Below are positions 1-7,897 of a stretch of 25,095 nt of DNA, piece by piece. Position numbers and translations under genes: made by a program. The notes under the pieces were generated by a model. It worked only from the letters and a program-made list of their open reading frames with translations. It was not told the origin of the DNA and made no database searches. The DNA comes from Sphingomonadales bacterium (GTDB taxonomy: Bacteria; Pseudomonadota; Alphaproteobacteria; Sphingomonadales; Sphingomonadaceae), in NCBI GenBank assembly GCA_028868335.1, contig JAGWUU010000007.1, positions 1 to 25,095 on the forward strand. The letters are read 5' to 3'. Each line of letters opens with the position of its first letter. Positions within the stretch are counted from its first letter, which is position 1.

Positions 1-1
1 G

Positions 2-940
2 AATCGGAACATATTCCGCCTCGCCTTGCTGATCCCGGTTCTTGCCCTTGGCGTGCTGGTGGCCAGGAAACTGCACCACCGCGGCGGCCTCGATCGCAAC
101 CTTGCGGCGCAACCGATGAACGACCTCACCGTGGCGAAGGACATCCGGTTCGGCCCCGGCGAGCGCCAGACGCTGGACGTCTATGCGCCTGCGCACATTC
201 AGGGTGCCCGCCCTGTCATGGTCTTTCTCTATGGCGGCGCGTGGATTTCGGGCGACAAGGCGCAATACGCCTGGCTCGGTGCAGGTCTGGCGCGGCAGGG
301 TTATGTGGCGGTCATTCCGAACTACGGAATCTATCCTCCGACCAAATGGCCAACATTCGTCAGGGACAACGCCAAGGCATTGGCCTGGGTCAGATCGAAC
401 ATCACACCTTTTGGCGGCGATCGCTCGGACCTGATCCTGGTGGGGCATTCGTCGGGAGCGTTCAACGCGATCAGCCTCGCGGTGGAACCGCAGTGGCTGG
501 CCGAAGTCGGCATGAATGCGGGCCGTGATCTGAAGGCCGTGATCGGCCTGTCCGGCGTTTACAACATGCTCCCGCTTACCGGCCCCAACGAAAACGCGAT
601 ATTCGCGCCGCCAACCGGCTATACCGAAATGAAGAACCATATCGCGGTCGGCACGCCTCCGATCCTGTTCATCGCTGGCGGGCGGGATCGGGTCGCCGAG
701 GCGGACGACAGCAAGGTCACGATGGCCAAGGTTCGGGAGAAAGGCGGCCTTGCCGAACTGATCGTCTATCCCGCCATGGAGCACAACGATTCACAGGCTG
801 CGTTCGGAAGCGCGCCGGATGCTCCCGCTTTTCCGATCCGGCGCGACGTAGCGCAATTCCTCTCGCAGCAGGGCGTTGTCATCCCCACCCCGCTTCCCGC
901 CCGCGATGCAAGCAGTACCCGCCCGGCAGCGAAGGAGTGA
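2..940 (+). CDS. Alpha/beta-hydrolase (carboxylesterase/BD-FAE type), 5' end outside window
   Basis: An esterase/lipase-like alpha/beta-hydrolase. The frame is open to the left edge with no ATG, so the true start is probably upstream; the first internal candidate is TTG at 26. Counting from 26, the oxyanion-hole motif YGGAW is at about residues 69-73, the nucleophile elbow GHSSG at 140-144 (Ser142), the likely acid Asp221 in GGRD and the likely base His253 in MEHND, so the triad looks complete. The visible N-terminus is a short hydrophobic stretch (LIPVLALGVLV) followed by basic residues, which suggests a signal peptide or membrane anchor and periplasmic action. The fold and triad resemble kynurenine formamidase/BD-FAE-like esterases, but the substrate cannot be read. 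The next gene is 208 bases downstream, so co-transcription is possible but unproven. Confidence 0.85.
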   Translation, partial: NRNIFRLALLIPVLALGVLVARKLHHRGGLDRNLAAQPMNDLTVAKDIRFGPGERQTLDVYAPAHIQGARPVMVFLYGGAWISGDKAQYAWLGAGLARQGYVAVIPNYGIYPPTKWPTFVRDNAKALAWVRSNITPFGGDRSDLILVGHSSGAFNAISLAVEPQWLAEVGMNAGRDLKAVIGLSGVYNMLPLTGPNENAIFAPPTGYTEMKNHIAVGTPPILFIAGGRDRVAEADDSKVTMAKVREKGGLAELIVYPAMEHNDSQAAFGSAPDAPAFPIRRDVAQFLSQQGVVIPTPLPARDASSTRPAAKE

Positions 941-1148
941 GGCTTCCTCCAAACCGCGGGTGGGGTTTTCGGCCAGTCATCCATTGGAGTGATTGCCGGG
1001 ATTTGGGAGGCTGCGTAAGACCGGCGCTGACCATGGCAACGGCGAACGCGCTATTCCACCGAACGGGCATGGCCGCGGCAACACCTGCGGCCAGGAACCA
1101 TCGCGACGACGGCGCCCGACGGCGCTACCGATCGCCCCGCGAGTCCGC

Positions 1149-3473
1149 ATGATCCGCAAGGCGTTGCTGATCGGCCTTTCTCTGTTGCTGATGGGCGCGG
1201 GGGCATTCCTGTTCATCGGCGGCCTGATGCTTGTCTGGGCCGGGCTTGTGCCGATCGAATTGCTGACCGGTCCGTTGCTGTTCGCGTCCGGCGTGCAACT
1301 GCTGCGGCGCAGGGCGTCTGCGATCCACCTCGTCGTCGCCTATCTCATGCTGGAATGGATCGTCGCCCTGCGCGAGGTGGGGCTCGATGGATGGGGGCTG
1401 ATCCCGCGCCTGAGCCTTGGCTGCACAATTCTCGCCGTGTTCGTGGCATGTCGCATCTGGCGGCAACTTGCGCCGGACAAACTGTCCGGCAGCAGAATTG
1501 CGCGTCCCGGTTGGGCCCGGAACGTGATCGTCGCCGCCGTGGTGGCCTTTCCCCTGATCGTCGCAATGGCGAGCCGCCCCAGCGCCTCCTCGCCCGCCAT
1601 CGCGGCACGCGCCGAGATACCGGCACCGGTCGACTGGCGATCGTTCGGAGGCGGATCGAACGCCGACAAGTTCTCACCGCTCGCGCAGATAAACCCGACG
1701 AACGCCGCGAAACTGACCTTGCTGTGGGATCACGCCGAACCGGCCAAGCCCGGTGGCGGCGGGCCGGAAATCCGCAAGGATGAGGCCACGCCCTTGATGG
1801 TCGGCGACAGGGTCTATGTCTGCACCGCCAACAACGTGGTCGTCGCGCTCGACGCCGAAACCGGAGCGCTTGCCTGGCGATACGACCCCCGGGTCGACAC
1901 CGCCGGACTGGGCCCGGCAATATGCCGAGGCCTTGCCTATGTCGAAACACCGCAGCAGGCCAGTTGCGCCCGGCGGTTGCTGATGGGCACGATCGATGCC
2001 CGCCTGATCGCCATCAACGCCGACAATGGAACGCCCTGCCCCGGCTTCGGCACCGGGGGAACTGTCGATCTGACCATGGGCTTGGGGACAGTGAAGAAGG
2101 GATACTACTACCCAACCTCACCGCCGACGATCGCAAACGGCGTTGCCGTGATCGGCGCGCTGGTTCGCGACAACGCCGAAACCGGAGAGCCATCTGGCGT
2201 GGTGCGCGGATACGACGCCGCAACCGGCAAGCTCCGCTGGGCGTGGGACATGGGGCGCACCGCCGCTGCGACATCGCCACTGGGCGAAGGCGAAACCTAC
2301 ACGCGCGGCACGCCGAATGCATGGACGGTGTTCAGCGCCGATGCAAAGCTTGGCCTGGTGTTCGTTCCGACCGGAAACGCCACCCCGGATTTTGTCGCCG
2401 AGCAGCGCCGCCGTGAATGGGAACCCTATTCCTCGGCGCTGGTGGCGCTCGACCTGGCGAGCGGCGAGGTCAGGTGGACGTTCCAGACCGTCCACCATGA
2501 CCTGTGGGACAATGACCTCTCCTCCCCTCCGATCCTTGCTGACCTGCCATCGACCAGAGGCGGCATTCCGGCCGTGATCTTCGGAACCAAGCAGGGCCAG
2601 ATCTTCGTTCTCGATCGGCGCAACGGCAAGTCTGTTACCAGCGTCGTCGAGCGACCGGCGGCGCAGACCGACGTTTCAGGCGAATGGACCGCGCCGACCC
2701 AGCCCTATTCCGACGGGATGCCAGACCTTGGCGGACCGAAACTGACCGATGCCGACATGTGGGGCATTACGCCGTTTGACCGGATGCTCTGCCGCATCCG
2801 GTTGCGGCACCTGCGCTATGACGGCCCTTTGACCCCGCCCTCGCTTCGCGGGAGCCTGGTCTATCCGGGCTATGCCGGGGGCATCGACTGGGGCGGAATG
2901 AGTTACGATCCGGGCCGGAACCTGTTGATCGCGCCAACGATGCACCTGGCGCAGACACTCACCCTGATCCCGCGCGGAAGCGGCAAGCGCGAGGGCAACC
3001 AGCCGCAGCGTGGCACGCACTACAGCGCGGAACAGGCACAGTTCATGACGAAGCTGGGCATACCGTGCCAGCGCCCGCCCTATGCGCGCATCACCGCGAT
3101 CGACATGCGGACACGCAAGATCGTGTGGCAGCGCGCGGCGGGTACGGCCGAGGCGATCGGCCCGCGCGGCATCCCGAGCAGGTTGCCCGTGACCATCGGC
3201 GCTCCCCCGGTCATCGGCGGCGGCATCACGACTGCCGGTGATCTGACCTTCATCGGCGCATATGGCGACCGGCGGCTGCGCGCCATCGACAACATCACGG
3301 GGCACGAAGTCTGGTCGACACGATTGTCGCAAGGCAATCAGGCCACCCCCATCACCTTTCTCGGCCCGCGATCGAAGCGCCAGATCGTCGTGATGGTGTC
3401 GGGCAACTGGGCAGACCTCAATGCATCGCACAATGTTCCCACCCACGTCATGGCCTTTGCGCTGGCGCCCTAG
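1149..3473 (+). CDS. Membrane-bound PQQ-dependent dehydrogenase (glucose/quinate/shikimate family)
   Basis: A 774-residue quinoprotein, close to the roughly 800 residues of E. coli Gcd. It should oxidise a sugar, polyol or cyclic alcohol in the periplasm and pass electrons to ubiquinone. Residues 1-142 hold about five hydrophobic helices (about 5-33, 38-52, 58-75, 86-103, 124-142), as in membrane glucose and quinate dehydrogenases. The rest is a beta-propeller with typical repeats such as VVALDAETGALAW and RGYDAATGKLRW. HHDLWDNDL places Asp454 and FGTKQGQIFVLDRRNG places Lys481; their spacing of 27 equals that of the catalytic Asp466 and Lys493 of E. coli Gcd. ATG 1149 is chosen because translation from further upstream adds a low-complexity Arg/Gly-rich tail, whereas MIRK leads straight into the first helix. 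The substrate is not readable; PQQ synthesis genes are not in the window. The transglutaminase-like gene follows after 11 bases. Confidence 0.93.
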   Translation: MIRKALLIGLSLLLMGAGAFLFIGGLMLVWAGLVPIELLTGPLLFASGVQLLRRRASAIHLVVAYLMLEWIVALREVGLDGWGLIPRLSLGCTILAVFVACRIWRQLAPDKLSGSRIARPGWARNVIVAAVVAFPLIVAMASRPSASSPAIAARAEIPAPVDWRSFGGGSNADKFSPLAQINPTNAAKLTLLWDHAEPAKPGGGGPEIRKDEATPLMVGDRVYVCTANNVVVALDAETGALAWRYDPRVDTAGLGPAICRGLAYVETPQQASCARRLLMGTIDARLIAINADNGTPCPGFGTGGTVDLTMGLGTVKKGYYYPTSPPTIANGVAVIGALVRDNAETGEPSGVVRGYDAATGKLRWAWDMGRTAAATSPLGEGETYTRGTPNAWTVFSADAKLGLVFVPTGNATPDFVAEQRRREWEPYSSALVALDLASGEVRWTFQTVHHDLWDNDLSSPPILADLPSTRGGIPAVIFGTKQGQIFVLDRRNGKSVTSVVERPAAQTDVSGEWTAPTQPYSDGMPDLGGPKLTDADMWGITPFDRMLCRIRLRHLRYDGPLTPPSLRGSLVYPGYAGGIDWGGMSYDPGRNLLIAPTMHLAQTLTLIPRGSGKREGNQPQRGTHYSAEQAQFMTKLGIPCQRPPYARITAIDMRTRKIVWQRAAGTAEAIGPRGIPSRLPVTIGAPPVIGGGITTAGDLTFIGAYGDRRLRAIDNITGHEVWSTRLSQGNQATPITFLGPRSKRQIVVMVSGNWADLNASHNVPTHVMAFALAP

Positions 3474-3484
3474 AAGAAGCACCC

Positions 3485-4669
3485 ATGCCCGGTCAGATCT
3501 TTGAAGATGCCTACCGCACCGTCTCGCTCGACCGACTGGTCGACATCGTGCTTCTCGAAGGCTTCGCCTTTGCAGATGACATGGCGGCGGCACGGCGCGA
3601 GGCGCTGGAAGCGGTCGATCACTGGATCGAAGGCGGCCTGCCCACCAGGCAGGGACCCGACGGGCCGCTGTTCGATCCGGTGGAAGTCGACTTTCACGCC
3701 ACGCGGGCCGGAAGGCGCGGCGACGACGATTTCTGGGAACGGCATTTCGTAGCCACCCTGCGCGGATTCGTCACCGAACTGGAACGTGAAGCGCCGCAAC
3801 AGATGACCGTGGACTACACGCGGACCTTCAATCTCGATGATGTACCTGCTGGCGAGACAAAACGCCTGCGGATGCCATTGCCGCTGCCCGGTCGCTATGC
3901 CAACACGGCGATCACACCGCACCTCCCGCCGGACACGGTCGGGCATCGGCTGTCCGATGGTCGGCTGGAGGTGCGGGTCGTATCGCAGGGCGCGCCAATC
4001 CGCATCGGGGCGCGCTGCATCATCGAACTCGCCAGCGGGCGGGACGAGGAACTCGCCAACCGCGACCTCTATCTCCGCCCAAGCGAGGGACTGGTTGCGA
4101 CGACGCCGCAGGTCGAAGCCCTCGCGCACCGTCTTGCGGGAAGCGAACATCCCGAAGCCGCCATCCGCAACCTGTTCGACCATCTGCTGGACGACTTCAC
4201 CTTCTGCCAGATTCACTACGATCAGGTGCCGGTGGAAACCCCGCTCGACTGGGTACTGCGCACCCGCGTCTATGATTGCCAGCTTGCCTCGGCGCTATTC
4301 ATCGCGATGTGCCGGGCACGGGGCATTCCCGCGCGGATGGTTTCGGGCAACTTTCTGTACCGCCGTTCGCCGACCAATCACTATTGGGCAGAGGCATGGC
4401 TGGAGAATGGCGGGTGGACCCCGTTCGATTTCATCGCCTGGGATCTGTCGTGTGGCGGCGTGGATTCGGACTGGCGGAATCGCTTCTTCGGCCAGGTCGA
4501 TCCGCGCCTTGTCACGGAATGCCTGCCCCTCAGCTTTACCGGCGCCACAGGCGTAGCCGTACCAAGCCGGTGGCACATCCTGCGTTCCATTGCCGGGACG
4601 GGCGCCGCGATTGATCTGATCGGACTGGATGGCCGCTCCGTCTATCGCGATGAGGTGTCGATCGTCTGA
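3485..4669 (+). CDS. Transglutaminase-like protein
   Basis: A 394-residue protein of the transglutaminase-like superfamily (cysteine protease/amide-transferase fold). The catalytic triad is visible: Cys265 in VYDCQLASALF, His299 in NHYWAEAWL and Asp315 in PFDFIAWD. Residues 1-105 form an unrecognised helical region, and about 106-200 look like the beta-rich domain that often precedes this fold (YTRTFNLDDVPAGE...). No signal peptide or membrane segment is seen, so it is probably cytoplasmic. ATG 3485 follows an AGAAG ribosome site and lies 11 bases after the PQQ dehydrogenase stop, which suggests one transcript. Bacterial members hydrolyse peptides or make amide bonds, and some act on carrier-bound substrates; which applies here cannot be told. 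Only 155 bases separate it from the lipoyl/E1/SGNH locus, so a link with that system is possible but not shown. Confidence 0.85.
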   Translation: MPGQIFEDAYRTVSLDRLVDIVLLEGFAFADDMAAARREALEAVDHWIEGGLPTRQGPDGPLFDPVEVDFHATRAGRRGDDDFWERHFVATLRGFVTELEREAPQQMTVDYTRTFNLDDVPAGETKRLRMPLPLPGRYANTAITPHLPPDTVGHRLSDGRLEVRVVSQGAPIRIGARCIIELASGRDEELANRDLYLRPSEGLVATTPQVEALAHRLAGSEHPEAAIRNLFDHLLDDFTFCQIHYDQVPVETPLDWVLRTRVYDCQLASALFIAMCRARGIPARMVSGNFLYRRSPTNHYWAEAWLENGGWTPFDFIAWDLSCGGVDSDWRNRFFGQVDPRLVTECLPLSFTGATGVAVPSRWHILRSIAGTGAAIDLIGLDGRSVYRDEVSIV

Positions 4670-4684
4670 CGCCGTCAGGTGTCA

Positions 4685-4713
4685 CCGGCATCTACCCCTT
4701 TGGGGGTAGCCGG
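4685..4713. promoter_or_regulatory. Palindrome between transglutaminase gene and lipoyl-like gene
   Basis: CTACCCC at 4692-4698 and GGGGTAG at 4703-4709 form a perfect 7-base inverted repeat around TTTG, flanked by CCGG (4685-4688 and 4710-4713). No T-run follows on either strand, so it is a poor intrinsic terminator. TACC...GGTA dyads are typical of NarL/LuxR-family operators, so an operator for the downstream pair of genes (start 112 bases away) is plausible. This is an inference from shape only. Confidence 0.4.
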
Positions 4714-4824
4714 TCATCCGCGAGCGGATCGCGGCAATTTTGTGGCTACACTCAAAGCGCACTTCACCAGCCCGGCGCCTTTCCCCTAAACTTGAACCAC
4801 ATGCAACGCTTTGGCGAGGTCGCG

Positions 4825-5193
4825 ATGATTCTCGAGTTGAGATTGCCTGACATCGTTCCGCAAATGACCGGGGCGACCGCGGAATGCCTGTTCGCCGAAG
4901 CCGGAGACGCGCTTCGCCTTGGCAGCAAGCTTGTCGATCTGCGCGTGGACCTGAGTAGCGCCTTCGCACAGGAATGCCCGCCGATTTCCTACTATCGGAT
5001 CGTCCTGCGCGAGAAGGCGTACCTTCGCCAGATCAATCTGCAACCGGGTGAATACGTCGGGCTCGACGGGCCTGTCGCCCTGCTGAGCAGTTCACCCGAT
5101 GAACCGCTCGATCAGACCCCGGAACGCCCATTGCGGATAACGGTTGCGGGCATTCTGCGTCACGATGGCATGTTCAGCGGCGGAGATTTGTGA
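4825..5193 (+). CDS. Small lipoyl-domain-like protein lacking the lipoyl lysine
   Basis: A 122-residue protein with the pattern of a biotinyl/lipoyl hammerhead domain (about residues 1-85) and a Pro/Asp-rich tail. It aligns without gaps from Met1 with the lipoyl protein encoded at 6567-6872: shared Met-Ile, Leu5, Pro8, Val11-Pro12, Gly27 and Gly33. Where that protein has ETHK with Lys43, this one reads RVDL with Leu43, so it should not be lipoylated. ATG 4825 is chosen over ATG 4801 because of this co-linearity and because GAGGT lies four bases upstream. The stop overlaps the next gene's GTG by four bases (GTGA, 5190-5193), so the two are translationally coupled. It could be a scaffold or docking partner for the E1 enzyme or the SGNH proteins. 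The family assignment is by eye and needs a profile or structure search. Confidence 0.6.
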   Translation: MILELRLPDIVPQMTGATAECLFAEAGDALRLGSKLVDLRVDLSSAFAQECPPISYYRIVLREKAYLRQINLQPGEYVGLDGPVALLSSSPDEPLDQTPERPLRITVAGILRHDGMFSGGDL

Positions 5194-6548
5194 GCACGGT
5201 TCCGCTTCGCCTCGGTCCGCTCGGCGCGAAGGGTTATTCGATCCAGCGCTCGGGCATCCGCTGGCTGCGAGAGGACGGCCAGCATTGCCGGGCAAACCAG
5301 CCGATCGGCTGGTTCAATATCGTTGTCGAACCAACCAGGGCGCTAAGCAGCGGCGTTCCGGTCTTTGGCGATGAATGCGAGCTTCAGGTCGTCGTCGCGC
5401 CGCGCATATCCGGTCGCCTCAGCGTGGAATCAGGGGTTTCGCGTGGCGGCTATCTCAGCGTTCGCAGCGTCGATCCATGGGATCCCGACACGCAGATCGG
5501 CTCGATCGAAACCGGGGGTGGAGACGTCGGACCGGATGCCGGGACACTGCGCCTGATGGTGCTTGCCGGGCGACGCATGACCGATCTGGCCAACGTTCAC
5601 GGATCGCTGCTCTCAGGCTGGCACAGCCGCACGCGCGGATGGTGGTGCGACGCGGGCGAGGCACCGCTGACGCTGCTCAGCCAGGGAGTGTGCGACGCCA
5701 ACGGCGTGGTGCTGGGTGCCCAGAGCGCATTCCTCGAAATGTTCGAGGCTGCGCGGCAGGCCTTGCAGATCGTCTATGTGCCCGATCACCCGATTGCGCC
5801 GTGCGTCCCCATACTGCTCGACCAGATCAGCCGCACCACTGCGCAGTTCGATGCGATTGCCGAGGACGTCCATCGCCATTTCGCACCGGGCGGCAATGCC
5901 TTGGTCCCGCAGGACTGGATGTTCCTGGGAACGATGCTGTCCGAATTGCAAAGCGTACCGCTCAAGGACACCTACGACATCATTTCGGCCAATGGCCTTC
6001 AGCAACTACGGGCGCCGAACGCCGTTCTCCTGTCACTCGCCGTCGAGCCGCAGGCGATTTTGCGGCACAAGTCGCTGGGTTATCACATGCATGTGATGCG
6101 TCACCACCAGGCCGCCGCGGGACCTGCCGTTCGCGCCTGGCTATCCACGGCATTCGAACCGGTGAAGCGAACGATCGACATGATCCGCAAGGATTACGAA
6201 GCCCTGATCGACAGGCTGAAGCAACAGACGGGCGCGCGGGTCATCATTCTCAACCGGATGTCGTCATCCGGGCGGGAAGATGTTTCAAACTACATGGGCT
6301 TCGACGCGCCGCTTGGCGATACCCTGTCAAACGTCGCCGCGAAGGAATGGAACCTGATGCTCCACGACATCGCGGAAACGCGGCCGCTGGACATCGTCGA
6401 TGTCGACGCCGTCGCCGCCGAGATGGGCGGTGCGGAGCACTTGCCGGACGGGATTCACCAAAGCGGCCAGATGCAATCGCTGCTGCTTCAGCAAATTCTC
6501 GGTTTCATGGAAGGCCTGTCACCTCCACGGCACCAGCAAGCGGCGTGA
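5190..6548 (+). CDS. SGNH-hydrolase-like protein with N-terminal lipoyl-like domain
   Basis: A 452-residue protein starting at GTG 5190, overlapping the previous gene by four bases. Residues 1 to about 110 contain strands that resemble a lipoyl domain (LQVVVAPRISGRLSVESG, then RGGYLSV), but there is no lysine between residues 15 and 258, so it cannot carry lipoate there. The C-terminal part looks SGNH/GDSL-like: a block I candidate VHGSL with Ser139, the strand VIILNRM at 351-357, DIVDVDAV at 401-408, and the final LPDGIH with Asp420 and His423. The same blocks occur in the protein encoded at 10714-11502 (VHDSL, SIVDVDAV, DVMH), so the two are probably homologous. No signal peptide is seen, which suggests cytoplasmic action on a carrier-bound or nucleotide-activated substrate. 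The gene ends 18 bases from the convergent lipoyl carrier gene. The true reaction (esterase or acyltransferase) is unknown. Confidence 0.65.
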   Translation: MSTVPLRLGPLGAKGYSIQRSGIRWLREDGQHCRANQPIGWFNIVVEPTRALSSGVPVFGDECELQVVVAPRISGRLSVESGVSRGGYLSVRSVDPWDPDTQIGSIETGGGDVGPDAGTLRLMVLAGRRMTDLANVHGSLLSGWHSRTRGWWCDAGEAPLTLLSQGVCDANGVVLGAQSAFLEMFEAARQALQIVYVPDHPIAPCVPILLDQISRTTAQFDAIAEDVHRHFAPGGNALVPQDWMFLGTMLSELQSVPLKDTYDIISANGLQQLRAPNAVLLSLAVEPQAILRHKSLGYHMHVMRHHQAAAGPAVRAWLSTAFEPVKRTIDMIRKDYEALIDRLKQQTGARVIILNRMSSSGREDVSNYMGFDAPLGDTLSNVAAKEWNLMLHDIAETRPLDIVDVDAVAAEMGGAEHLPDGIHQSGQMQSLLLQQILGFMEGLSPPRHQQAA

Positions 6549-6566
6549 CCGCGCCAAGGCGACCGT

Positions 6567-6872
6567 TCAGGTAACGTCGAACTCAACCACAAGGTCGCCC
6601 GCATCACCCTCGGCGGCGCTCATGTCGTCGGCGGCGCTGTCGCTGAACAGCGCCAGGCGCACGCCAATCTCGCGCCAGTCGCCGGCATCGGCAAGGATCG
6701 CCCTCAGCACGCCGGATTGTCCGGCCCTGACTTCCACTACCGCCTTGTGCGTTTCCAGTTCGACAATCAGGTCACCGTTCTCGAACGTCGCGCCCGGCTC
6801 ACCGTGCCATTCCAGAATGCGGATTTCCTCAACGCCGGGCACTGCGGCAGGGACAGACAATTGATAGATCAA
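6567..6872 (-). CDS. Free-standing lipoyl-domain carrier protein
   Basis: A 101-residue lipoyl domain, the last gene of the - strand operon. The lipoylation motif is intact: GDLIVELETHKAVVEV with Lys43 at the hairpin tip, followed by SGVLRAILADAGDW as in E2 lipoyl domains. The ETHKA context fits lipoate rather than biotin (which prefers MKM). After about residue 75 comes an acidic Ala/Asp/Glu linker and a short C-terminal strand (LVVEFDVT). TTG 6872 is preferred over TTG 6899 because GGAGG lies five bases upstream and the product then aligns from Met1 with the lysine-less homologue encoded at 4825-5193. It lies directly after the E1 beta gene, so it is the probable acceptor of the acyl group generated by E1. 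No E2 catalytic domain or peripheral-subunit-binding domain is attached, which is unlike normal 2-oxoacid dehydrogenase complexes. Confidence 0.85.
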   Translation of the reverse strand: MIYQLSVPAAVPGVEEIRILEWHGEPGATFENGDLIVELETHKAVVEVRAGQSGVLRAILADAGDWREIGVRLALFSDSAADDMSAAEGDAGDLVVEFDVT

Positions 6873-6910
6873 GAAAACCTCCGAACTGCATTCTGACAAT
6901 AGCGCGGGTT

Positions 6911-7897
6911 CTAGCGGGCCGCCAGCGTTCTCGCCGCTTGCGCCACGCGATCCGCATTGGGAACGCAGGCTGCCTCAAGCACCGGGTTGGATGACACCGG
7001 GGCGGGCAATGCGCCGACCCGGATCCACGGCCGGACGCCGATCCGCTCGAATATCCGGGTTGCGACCTCGGTGCCTATGCCACATGTCACCTGCCCTTCT
7101 TCCAGCGTCAGCAAGCGGCCGGTGCGTTCGACCGAGCGACACAGGGTATTGACGTCCATCGGTGCCAGACTTCGAAGGTCCACAACCTCGCAAGACAGGT
7201 CCTCGGCCTCAAGCAGTCCGGCGGTTTCAAGGGCTACGCGCACCATGTAGCTGTGCGCCACGATCGTCAGGTCAACGCCGCGGCGGCGGATCGCGGCCTT
7301 GCCGAACGGGATGACCGTCTCCGCTACCGGCACGTTGCCGGGCGCCGGAAACAGCCGCTTGTGATCGATATAGACCACAGGACCATCGCTGCGCAGGGCA
7401 GACTTCATCAACCCATAGGCATCTTCCGGGGTCGACGGCGCCACGACCTTCAGGCCCGGCACGCTGATCAGCCACGCCTCGATGCATTGCGAGTGCGCCA
7501 CCCCCTGCCCCTGCGCGCCCGCCGTGGTCTTGACCACCAAAGGCGCGCTCAGCCTTCCACCCGACTTGTAGCGCAGCTTGGCGGCATAGTTGATGAGCGC
7601 ATCAAAGCCGATCATCAGGAAGTCCATGTAGGTGATGACGCAAAGCGGACGCAACCCCGCCGCGGCCGCACCGGCAGCGATCCCTACCGCCGCCGCTTCG
7701 GCGACTGGTGTGTCACGCATCCGCTCAGGGCCGAAGATTTTGAACAGCCCGTCGAATTCGCGATAGGAGCCGCCGAACGCGCCAACGTCCTGGCCCAGCA
7801 CCAGGACCCGGTCGTCGGCTTCCATTTCCTCGCGCACGGCGCGGCCCACGGCCTCTCTGAAAAACATGCGGGTGGTCAGGAACTGATCATTCGACAT
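6911..7897 (-). CDS. 2-oxoacid dehydrogenase E1 component, beta subunit
   Basis: A 328-residue beta subunit of a thiamine-diphosphate-dependent, branched-chain or pyruvate-type E1, close to the usual 325-330 residues. With E1 alpha it decarboxylates a 2-oxoacid and reductively acylates a lipoyl lysine. The TPP-contacting Glu lies in DTPVAE (Glu67), followed by the glycine/alanine-rich helix typical of the family; AGAQGQGVAHSQ and VVAPSTPEDAYGLMK are further family motifs, and the C-terminal transketolase domain has LLTLEEGQ. ATG 7897 is chosen over an upstream candidate at 7936; it overlaps the E1 alpha gene by 11 bases. The lipoyl carrier gene follows. The substrate (pyruvate, a branched-chain or another 2-oxoacid) cannot be decided from motifs. 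No E2 or E3 gene follows, as would be expected in a catabolic operon. Confidence 0.93.
   Translation of the reverse strand: MSNDQFLTTRMFFREAVGRAVREEMEADDRVLVLGQDVGAFGGSYREFDGLFKIFGPERMRDTPVAEAAAVGIAAGAAAAGLRPLCVITYMDFLMIGFDALINYAAKLRYKSGGRLSAPLVVKTTAGAQGQGVAHSQCIEAWLISVPGLKVVAPSTPEDAYGLMKSALRSDGPVVYIDHKRLFPAPGNVPVAETVIPFGKAAIRRRGVDLTIVAHSYMVRVALETAGLLEAEDLSCEVVDLRSLAPMDVNTLCRSVERTGRLLTLEEGQVTCGIGTEVATRIFERIGVRPWIRVGALPAPVSSNPVLEAACVPNADRVAQAARTLAAR

Noticed and set aside
2676..3593. A 305-codon - strand frame
   Set aside because: Antisense to the PQQ dehydrogenase beta-propeller; composition typical of a shadow frame.
4801..4824. Earlier ATG for the lysine-less lipoyl-like gene
   Set aside because: The later ATG at 4825 has a GAGGT site and makes the protein co-linear with its homologue from residue 1.
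6567..6899. Biotin carrier (BCCP-like) reading of the small lipoyl protein
   Set aside because: Biotin carriers have MKM at the attachment site; this has THKA next to E1 genes, which fits lipoate.
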